From an uncultured Bacilli bacterium (GTDB lineage: Bacteria > Bacillota_I > Bacilli_A > RF39 > UBA660): a DNA stretch of 17,540 nucleotides. Numbering within the stretch: the first letter of the stretch is position 1; each line of letters opens with the position of its first letter. The notes beneath the pieces are model-generated. The model saw only the letters and a list, made by a program, of their open reading frames with translations, was not told the origin of the DNA and made no database searches. Shown in pieces: positions 13,732 to 17,540 of the stretch. The translations under genes and the position numbers were made by a program. Location of the stretch: contig CALVIK010000099.1 in NCBI GenBank assembly GCA_944329545.1, positions 1-17,540 on the forward strand. The letters run 5' to 3'.

Positions 13732-13781
13732 TTTTCTATTCCGAATTTTTTTGCCACGGCAAGTTTTTTCGGAATAGAAAA
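13732..13781. repeat. 50-bp nested inverted repeat
   Basis: A perfect 14-bp outer stem, TTTTCTATTCCGAA (13732-13745) with TTCGGAATAGAAAA (13768-13781). An inner TTGCC/GGCAA (13751-13755 and 13758-13762) is separated from it by T-rich arms. It sits between the uvrC terminator and the terminator of the opposing gene. No T run follows the outer stem on either strand, so it is not a simple terminator. It could be a cruciform, a protein-binding site or a small repeat element. Confidence 0.65.
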
Positions 13782-13800
13782 ACTCCACCATAGTGAAGTT
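13778..13800 (-). terminator. Terminator of the small coiled-coil protein gene
   Basis: On the minus strand AACTTCAC (13800-13793), loop TATG, GTGGAGTT (13788-13781) pair over 8 bp including one G-T, then TTT. The stem overlaps the first base of the stop codon. It overlaps the right end of the neighbouring nested repeat. Confidence 0.7.
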
Positions 13801-14042
13801 TACATCATTTGATAATTATTAGTATTATAATTATTAGTATAATTTTTATTAAGTGCGGTTTCTAAAGCGCTAACTCTTGCTTCTAAATTATTTACTTTAC
13901 TAGCCAAATCATTTAATAAATTTTCATTAGTGTTTGGATATGTATTTGGATACATATTCATGTCTGGATATATTGGAAGTGGCATTGGCATCCCTCCCAT
14001 GTTTGGATAAATTGGATATCCACAATTTCTGTCTTTTTTCAT
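13800..14042 (-). CDS. Small Pro/Met/Tyr-rich protein with a C-terminal coiled coil
   Basis: An 80-aa protein with no family that I recognise. Residues 1-40 are low-complexity and rich in Pro, Met, Tyr and Asn, with repeated YP and NM units (for example CGYPIYPNMGGMPMPLPIYP). Residues about 41-66 form a heptad coiled coil (LLNDLASKVNNLEARVSALE), and the end is an Asn/Tyr/Thr tail. It has no signal peptide or membrane segment and one Cys near the N-terminus. The composition resembles small surface-layer or spore-coat-associated proteins, but that is only an impression. I chose the ATG at 14042 because AAAGGGG lies upstream. An ATG at 14066 falls at the predicted transcription start and lacks a ribosome-binding site. 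Confidence 0.75.
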   Translation of the reverse strand: MKKDRNCGYPIYPNMGGMPMPLPIYPDMNMYPNTYPNTNENLLNDLASKVNNLEARVSALETALNKNYTNNYNTNNYQMM

Positions 14043-14067
14043 AGTTATTTCCCCTTTCACTACCATA

Positions 14068-14073
14068 ATTATA
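14068..14073 (-). promoter_or_regulatory. -10 box of the small coiled-coil protein gene
   Basis: TATAAT on the minus strand (14073-14068), with a start near 14061 and no clear -35 (GGCACA at the 17-bp position). It supports the shorter start at 14042. Confidence 0.5.
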
Positions 14074-14125
14074 TGATTTAATTAAACTTTTGTGCCTATT
14101 TTTGATTTATTTTTATCAAGGTTTA

Positions 14126-14134
14126 TGTTATACT
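14126..14134 (+). promoter_or_regulatory. Extended -10 promoter of trmB
   Basis: TGTTATACT matches TGnTATAAT at all but one position, with start near 14141. A TTGATT at 14102-14107 is 21 bp from the -10 and too far to be its -35. Confidence 0.5.
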
Positions 14135-14150
14135 TATATGGGGTGTAAAT

Positions 14151-14777
14151 ATGCGACTTAGAAATGTTAAAGGAGCTTCAAATATTATTGAAGCCTCATC
14201 TTATATAATTGCAAATCCGGAAAAATATCAAGGGAATTTTAAAACTTTATTTAATAATGATAATCCTTTACATTTAGAAATAGGAATTGGTAAAGGCAAT
14301 TTTATTATTAATATGGCTCAAAAACATCCGGAGATTAATTTTATTGGGATTGAAATGTATGATAGTATTATGGTTAGAACTGTTCAAAAATTAGAAAATG
14401 AAGAAATACCTAATTTAAAATTAATTAAAATGGATGCGACTAATATTGAAAATATTTTTAAAAACGAAATTGCTGTTCTTTATTTAAATTTTTCTGATCC
14501 GTGGCCGAAAAAAAAGCATGAGCATCGTCGCCTTACAAGTATGCGCTTTTTAAAAAGATATGATTTAATTTTTAAAGGACAAAAAACGATTATTCAAAAA
14601 ACTGATAATCGTCATCTTTTTGAATTTTCTTTAAAGTCTTTTACTGATTATAATTATAAAATAGAGGAACTTTCTTTGGATTTGCACAGTGATAATTATG
14701 ATAATGTTTTAACAGAATATGAAGAGAGATTTTCAGCTCTCGGACAGCCTATTTACATGGTAAAAGTCGTAAAGTAG
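14151..14777 (+). CDS. trmB: tRNA (guanine-N7-)-methyltransferase
   Basis: SAM-dependent enzyme that makes m7G46 in the tRNA variable loop. The SAM-binding loop LEIGIGKGNF is at 42-51, with an acidic residue in GIEMY at 66-70. The family signature NFSDPWPKKKHEHRRLT (113-129) carries the catalytic Asp, and TEYEERFSALGQPIY (188-202) is the conserved C-terminal motif. At 208 aa it matches Bacillus-type TrmB (about 213). The start has GGGGTGT before ATG. It is the first of a plus-strand block that continues with a lipoprotein and YtxG/YtxH-like genes, partly like the Bacillus gene order around trmB. Confidence 0.96.
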   Translation: MRLRNVKGASNIIEASSYIIANPEKYQGNFKTLFNNDNPLHLEIGIGKGNFIINMAQKHPEINFIGIEMYDSIMVRTVQKLENEEIPNLKLIKMDATNIENIFKNEIAVLYLNFSDPWPKKKHEHRRLTSMRFLKRYDLIFKGQKTIIQKTDNRHLFEFSLKSFTDYNYKIEELSLDLHSDNYDNVLTEYEERFSALGQPIYMVKVVK

Positions 14778-14828
14778 ACATATTTTAATAATTTAAGTAA
14801 CAAAAGTCTATAAAAATCAATGAAAATT

Positions 14829-14837
14829 TGGTATAAT
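14829..14837 (+). promoter_or_regulatory. Extended -10 promoter of the lipoprotein operon
   Basis: TGGTATAAT is a perfect extended -10 with no -35 at the expected place. The start would be near 14844, and the AGGTG ribosome-binding site follows at once. Confidence 0.65.
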
Positions 14838-14856
14838 CAAAGTAAGCAGGTGTTAT

Positions 14857-15444
14857 ATGAAAAATAAAATAATTATTTTATGTTTATGTGTATTTCTTTT
14901 GTCAGGCTGCACATTTGTTCGAATTGATACAACAAGTATTGATAATATTGTCAATGTTGTTTTGTCAAAAGACAATACTATATATAACCGTGTGGGAATA
15001 GGGTATAAGTATTATGTTCCAAGAGGGGTTACTTATATCGATAGTGCAGGAACTAACGATAAACTTTATTCTAATGGGGTTTATTATTATCTTTATTTAG
15101 ATGAAATTGGTTATTATTATAAAATAAGTCAAAAATATAAGGAAGATAATAGTAAATATTATTCGCGTAAATTAGACGATGGATATTTAGAAATAACTAA
15201 AAAGGAAGATAAATATTTAGTTGAATTTGTTTATAATTATGCGAAAATAGAAGCTTTAGTACCCAAAGAAGATATTAACGATGTAGTTTTAAACGCTTCA
15301 TACATTTTATCGACAATTAAGTACAACAAAGATGTGATAAAATTATCTTTAGATGATGATTTTCTTACGAATCGGGAAGAAAAGTATGAAGAATTTACAT
15401 CAAAACAAGAATCAGATAGTTTCTTGCGTTATGAAGAAAAGTAG
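14857..15444 (+). CDS. Predicted lipoprotein of unknown function
   Basis: A 195-aa protein with a type II signal peptide. A basic start (MKNK) and a hydrophobic core are followed by lipobox LLSGC with Cys18 as the lipidated residue, so it should be anchored on the outer face of the membrane. The mature part is rich in Tyr, Asp and Lys. It has several short beta-like stretches (GIGYKYYVPRGVTYIDS, NGVYYYLYLDEIGYYYKIS, DGYLEITKKEDKYLVEFVYNYAKIEALV) and an acidic, Glu/Ser-rich tail. I do not recognise a named family. The stop is followed by the next gene after 11 nt, so it is co-transcribed with the acidic protein and the YtxG/YtxH-like genes. An envelope role is likely from context. Confidence 0.85.
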   Translation: MKNKIIILCLCVFLLSGCTFVRIDTTSIDNIVNVVLSKDNTIYNRVGIGYKYYVPRGVTYIDSAGTNDKLYSNGVYYYLYLDEIGYYYKISQKYKEDNSKYYSRKLDDGYLEITKKEDKYLVEFVYNYAKIEALVPKEDINDVVLNASYILSTIKYNKDVIKLSLDDDFLTNREEKYEEFTSKQESDSFLRYEEK

Positions 15445-15455
15445 AGGTGTTAAAC

Positions 15456-16226
15456 ATGGGATTAATGGATAAATTTAAAAATTTATTTACCGAAGAAGTA
15501 GAAGTTGAAGTAGAAGAACAACCGGTGAAAGCGACCAAAACCCAAGTCGAAATTGCTTCACCAACGCCAAAAAGGTCAGAAAAACATCATGATATCGCGC
15601 CTTTAGAAGAGCCAGATATCGTAGAAGATGCAAAACCAAAAGAAGAAGAGTATAAATTTCCATTTTTTGACGATAATGATTTTGAGACCATTGAACATAA
15701 AGAAGAAAAAGAAAAGAAAAAATCATCTTATCGTAAAGAAGTTTATAATCCACCAAAACCCGAAAAAAAGGTGTTTAAACCAACACCAATTATTTCGCCA
15801 GTTTATGGTATTTTAGATAAAAATTATCAAAAAGAAGATATTGTTCCTAAAAATGGGGCGAACAATTATTCTAATCCAAAAGAAGATATGATAGATGCTT
15901 TTAGAAATAAGGCTTATGGAACTTTAGAAGATGATATTGAAACGACTTTATTTGGCAATAATCGGATTTTATTTGATGATACTGAAGAAAAAGTAGAAAA
16001 ATTAAATGATGAAGTCGAAACAAAAAAAATAGACGAAGAATACAGTCATGTTTTAATTAGTGATCCACCAAGACATGGAATAGTGGAAGAAGAAGATTTA
16101 ACTGATTTGCTAGAAGAAGAAATGAGTAAAGATGAAGTAAAAGAAGAAAAACCAAAACCAATTAGTGATGAAGAATTATTTAACATGATTGATTCATTTT
16201 ATGAAAAAGGGGATAAGAAAGAATGA
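15456..16226 (+). CDS. Acidic, mostly disordered protein with an amphipathic N-terminus
   Basis: A 256-aa protein dominated by Glu, Lys, Asp and Pro, with no membrane segment. The first 12 residues (MGLMDKFKNLFT) form a likely amphipathic helix, like the membrane-targeting start of SepF or the start of SftA-type proteins, and an EVEVEVEE run follows. The only motif that looks conserved is KVFKPTPIISPVYGILDKNY (about 105-124). Short F-x-P-T-x-I-x-SP-x-YG segments of this kind occur, as far as I recall, in linkers of SftA-like DNA translocases, so a divisome-linked role is possible but unproven. The start is ATG 15456 after AGAGGTG; a GTG at 15447 lies in that site. It overlaps the next gene by 4 nt (ATGA). 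Confidence 0.8.
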   Translation: MGLMDKFKNLFTEEVEVEVEEQPVKATKTQVEIASPTPKRSEKHHDIAPLEEPDIVEDAKPKEEEYKFPFFDDNDFETIEHKEEKEKKKSSYRKEVYNPPKPEKKVFKPTPIISPVYGILDKNYQKEDIVPKNGANNYSNPKEDMIDAFRNKAYGTLEDDIETTLFGNNRILFDDTEEKVEKLNDEVETKKIDEEYSHVLISDPPRHGIVEEEDLTDLLEEEMSKDEVKEEKPKPISDEELFNMIDSFYEKGDKKE

Positions 16227-16498
16227 TTAGTATTTTAGATTTTTTCATATTATTATTATATATCGCAGTAATTGTTTTAGTTGTTGCTTTAATTATTTTA
16301 GTTGTTAAAGCTATTGGCACTTTAAATAAAGTTGATAAAGTTGTCGATGATATTAGCGTTAAAAGTTCTAAATTAGATGGATTATTTAATATAGTTGATA
16401 ACACTACTGATGCTTTAGTAAATGTCAGTGATACAATTATTACATTTATTGCTGATACAATTAACAATATATTTAAAAGAAAGAAGGATAAAAAATGA
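16223..16498 (+). CDS. DUF948 (YtxG-like) membrane protein
   Basis: A 91-aa protein with one N-terminal membrane helix (about 4-28). A heptad-like amphipathic region (LNKVDKVVDDISVKSSKLDGL and following) and a basic end (FKRKKDKK) come next. This is the layout of DUF948 proteins such as Bacillus YtxG, whose function is not well defined; ytxG and ytxH are general stress genes in Bacillus. It is joined by ATGA overlaps to both neighbours, so its translation is coupled. The pairing with a YtxH protein next door strengthens the call. Confidence 0.82.
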   Translation: MISILDFFILLLYIAVIVLVVALIILVVKAIGTLNKVDKVVDDISVKSSKLDGLFNIVDNTTDALVNVSDTIITFIADTINNIFKRKKDKK

Positions 16499-16893
16499 GT
16501 AAAAAAGGATTAGGTAAGTTTTTAGCTGGCGCAGGTATTGGAGCTGCTTTAGGATTATTATTTGCTCCTAAAAAAGGATCTGATACAAGAGAAGATTTAA
16601 AAAGAATGTTTGCTGATTTAAAACAAAAAATTCAAAATATTGATGCTAAAGAAGTAAAAGAAAATGTTGAAGCTAAAATAGCTGAATTACAAGCTGGACT
16701 TGAAGATTTAAATAAGGAAAAAGTTTTAAAAGAAGCTAAAAAACAAGCAAAAAAATTACAAGATGCGGCTCAAGAACTTGTAGAATATGCGATTGACAAA
16801 GGTACTCCTGTAATTGAAAAATCAGCTAATGCTATTAAAGCTAAAGTAATTGAAACTTGCCAGCAAGTAATTGATAAACTTTCAGAAAAATAA
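16495..16893 (+). CDS. YtxH domain protein
   Basis: A 132-aa protein beginning with the YtxH motif. A short Gly/Ala-rich membrane segment (KFLAGAGIGAALGLLFAPKKG, 8-28) is followed by GSDTRED and a long charged helical region with coiled-coil character (about 33-130), rich in Lys, Ala and Glu. In Bacillus the gene belongs to a general stress operon, and the molecular role is unknown. Translation is coupled to the DUF948 gene by an ATGA overlap. It is the last gene of the operon and is followed by a strong terminator that overlaps its stop codon. Confidence 0.92.
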   Translation: MSKKGLGKFLAGAGIGAALGLLFAPKKGSDTREDLKRMFADLKQKIQNIDAKEVKENVEAKIAELQAGLEDLNKEKVLKEAKKQAKKLQDAAQELVEYAIDKGTPVIEKSANAIKAKVIETCQQVIDKLSEK

Positions 16894-16908
16894 ACTGAAA
16901 GTTTTTTT
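16876..16908 (+). terminator. Terminator of the ytxG/ytxH-like operon
   Basis: AAACTTTCAG (16876-16885) pairs with CTGAAAGTTT (16895-16904), with a further T run to 16908. The stop codon of the YtxH gene is in the loop. Confidence 0.88.
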
Positions 16909-16970
16909 GTCAAAAAGAGTTAAAAAAAAGATTTATCAAATAAATTACTTGTTTTTTTGGTGATTTTATT

Positions 16971-17069
16971 GTGGGCGGTGACAATTATGGCCATGTAAGC
17001 GTATACGATAATTCTGATGTTTGTGCTGTGGAAGGTGGAATTTCTTCCTGTCAGGATGAAAACAGATAA
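16971..17069 (+). pseudogene. Short coding remnant or small ORF, G+C-richer than its surroundings
   Basis: A 32-codon frame from GTG 16971 to TAA 17067. It encodes VGGDNYGHVSVYDNSDVC then AVEGGISSCQDENR. The DNA has 42 G or C in 99 bases by hand count, clearly above its surroundings. The peptide looks like part of a secreted or beta-rich domain (YGHVSVYD, two Cys) rather than random translation. The frame is open upstream only to a TAA at about 16942, with no good start; a GGTGAT at 16959-16964 could serve as a ribosome-binding site. I read it as the C-terminal relic of a lost gene, perhaps cut by the element next to it. A genuine 32-aa peptide gene cannot be excluded. Confidence 0.4.
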
Positions 17070-17078
17070 TTTGTTAAA

Positions 17079-17267
17079 TCAAATGTAACACTTACTCAGA
17101 ACTTCTGTTATAGTTTCATTTGGAATTTTATAACTAATACATTTTTTAGTCCTATTATTAACTAGGTCTAGTTTTTTTAATTTGTCATTATTAGTTTTGG
17201 ATAAATTCATTCCTTTAGAATAATATTCTAGTCATTCGCCAAAAGGCGAGTGTAGACACCGGCTTGT
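17079..17267 (-). pseudogene. Decayed C-terminal fragment of an IS30-family transposase
   Basis: Read on the minus strand from about 17228, the translation is EYYSKGMNLSKTNN, then DKLKKLDLVNNRTKKC, ISYKIPNE and a stop (TGA at 17081-17079). This follows the end of IS30-family transposases: R-x-Y-F-P-K-G-T-D-L-S-K, a short helix, N-N-R-P-R-K-C-L-x-Y-K-T-P-x-E. Upstream in the same frame, LHSPFGE at 17255-17235 is followed by a TGA (17234-17232). That suggests an internal deletion, since the family normally reads SPWQRGTNEN-NGLLR here. No complete catalytic domain or obvious terminal repeats remain. It is a dead relic of an insertion sequence. The family call rests on motif memory only. Confidence 0.6.
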
Positions 17268-17307
17268 CAAAAAAAAAATAAATATTTTCTGCTGCATTAA
17301 TTTAGGT

Positions 17308-17328
17308 AAAAACATATTATATGTTTTT
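17308..17328. repeat. Short perfect inverted repeat in the gene-free right end
   Basis: AAAAACATA (17308-17316), TTA, TATGTTTTT (17320-17328). The T5 in the right arm gives it a terminator look on the plus strand, and the same on the minus strand. The surrounding 17270-17410 shows no gene that I can support. Confidence 0.5.
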
Positions 17329-17416
17329 ATAGGGATATTTTAATTAAGGCTTCTATACCTTTAATAGCTGTAAACTAAAAAGCGAGAAATTAAAATAAAA
17401 AATTTGAAAAAATAAA

Positions 17417-17447
17417 AAATCGTAACAGAAAATGTTATGATTTTTTT
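17417..17447 (+). terminator. Terminator-like hairpin before the last gene
   Basis: AAATCGTAACA (17417-17427) pairs with TGTTATGATTT (17433-17443) over 11 bp with one G-T, loop GAAAA, and T continues to 17447. It would stop any transcript entering from the decayed region. Confidence 0.7.
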
Positions 17448-17470
17448 GTAATTAAATAAGTTTTAAATAA

Positions 17471-17476
17471 TATAAT
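17471..17476 (+). promoter_or_regulatory. -10 box of the last gene
   Basis: TATAAT with a start near 17483. TTGTAA at 17446-17451 is 19 bp upstream and at best a poor -35. Confidence 0.45.
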
Positions 17477-17494
17477 TGGGTAGGAGGGGAAAAT

Positions 17495-17540
17495 ATGAAA
17501 AAAATAATTCCATTTAAAAAAGAAATAACTTTAGAAACTA
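17495..17540 (+). CDS. 5' end of an unidentified gene (runs off right edge)
   Basis: ATG 17495 is preceded by a strong TAGGAGGGG site. The visible product starts MKKIIPFKKEITLET, and the frame is open to the window edge. No signal peptide is evident. Fifteen residues are too few to assign a family. Confidence 0.75.
   Translation, partial: MKKIIPFKKEITLET

Noticed and set aside
15487..15756. Open frame of 89 codons on the minus strand inside the acidic protein gene
   Set aside because: It is antisense to a gene with a good start and operon context. The Leu/Tyr-rich translation is the usual product of reading Glu/Lys codons backwards, and there is no ribosome-binding site.
1..17540. CRISPR array, prophage or defence island
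   Set aside because: There are no regularly spaced repeats, integrase, phage structural genes, restriction enzymes or toxin-antitoxin pairs. The only mobile trace is the decayed transposase end at 17079-17267.
1..17540. Mollicute genetic code with TGA as Trp
   Set aside because: Trp is encoded by TGG in intact genes, and TGA ends the acidic protein and DUF948 genes at overlapping ATGA sites.

Overview
The window is very AT-rich chromosomal DNA from a low-G+C Gram-positive bacterium. Genes are closely packed, and ribosome-binding sites are AGGAGG or, very often, AGGTGA. TGG encodes Trp and TGA is used as a stop (16224-16226, 16496-16498), so the standard bacterial code applies and this is not a Mycoplasma-type recoded genome. 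murG and an ftsQ/divIB gene show that the cell makes peptidoglycan. Small genes and short spacers suggest an uncultured Bacilli-type lineage (RF39 or Erysipelotrichia-like). That placement is an inference from style, not from a phylogeny.

Layout, left to right. Positions 1-1881 lie on the minus strand: the first codons of an unidentified gene, tRNA-Gly(GCC) with its own promoter and terminator, and gltX. A gene-free stretch with an imperfect nested hairpin (about 1976-2134) precedes a glycerophosphodiester phosphodiesterase gene, which converges on a UPF0316/DUF2179 membrane protein gene. Divergent from the latter is the pyrimidine salvage pair pdp-cdd, followed by rpoZ. A two-gene ABC exporter (ATPase plus FtsX-type permease, overlapping by 20 nt) follows. 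Next come murG, ftsQ/divIB and a small membrane protein, a relic of the division and cell-wall cluster.

From 9930 there is a terminator fused to a near-consensus promoter, then two tandem type IV pilin-like genes, a convergent YigZ/IMPACT gene, a YgjV-like membrane protein and uvrC. Three hairpins separate uvrC from a small Pro/Met/Tyr-rich coiled-coil protein on the minus strand. Then trmB, a lipoprotein, an acidic disordered protein, a DUF948 protein and a YtxH protein run on the plus strand. The last three are joined by ATGA overlaps, and this block resembles the Bacillus trmB...ytxG-ytxH neighbourhood.

The last 600 bases (16894-17494) hold no intact gene. I see a short G+C-richer coding remnant, a decayed C-terminal piece of what looks like an IS30-family transposase on the minus strand, two hairpins, and the start of a new gene at 17495.

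Most of the window is ordinary housekeeping. The parts most worth a second look are the structured gap at 1976-2134, the paired inverted repeats between the DUF2179 gene and pdp, the isolated pilin pair, the 50-bp nested palindrome after uvrC, the acidic protein next to ytxG/ytxH, and the decayed right end. I did not find a convincing new multi-gene defence or mobile system.
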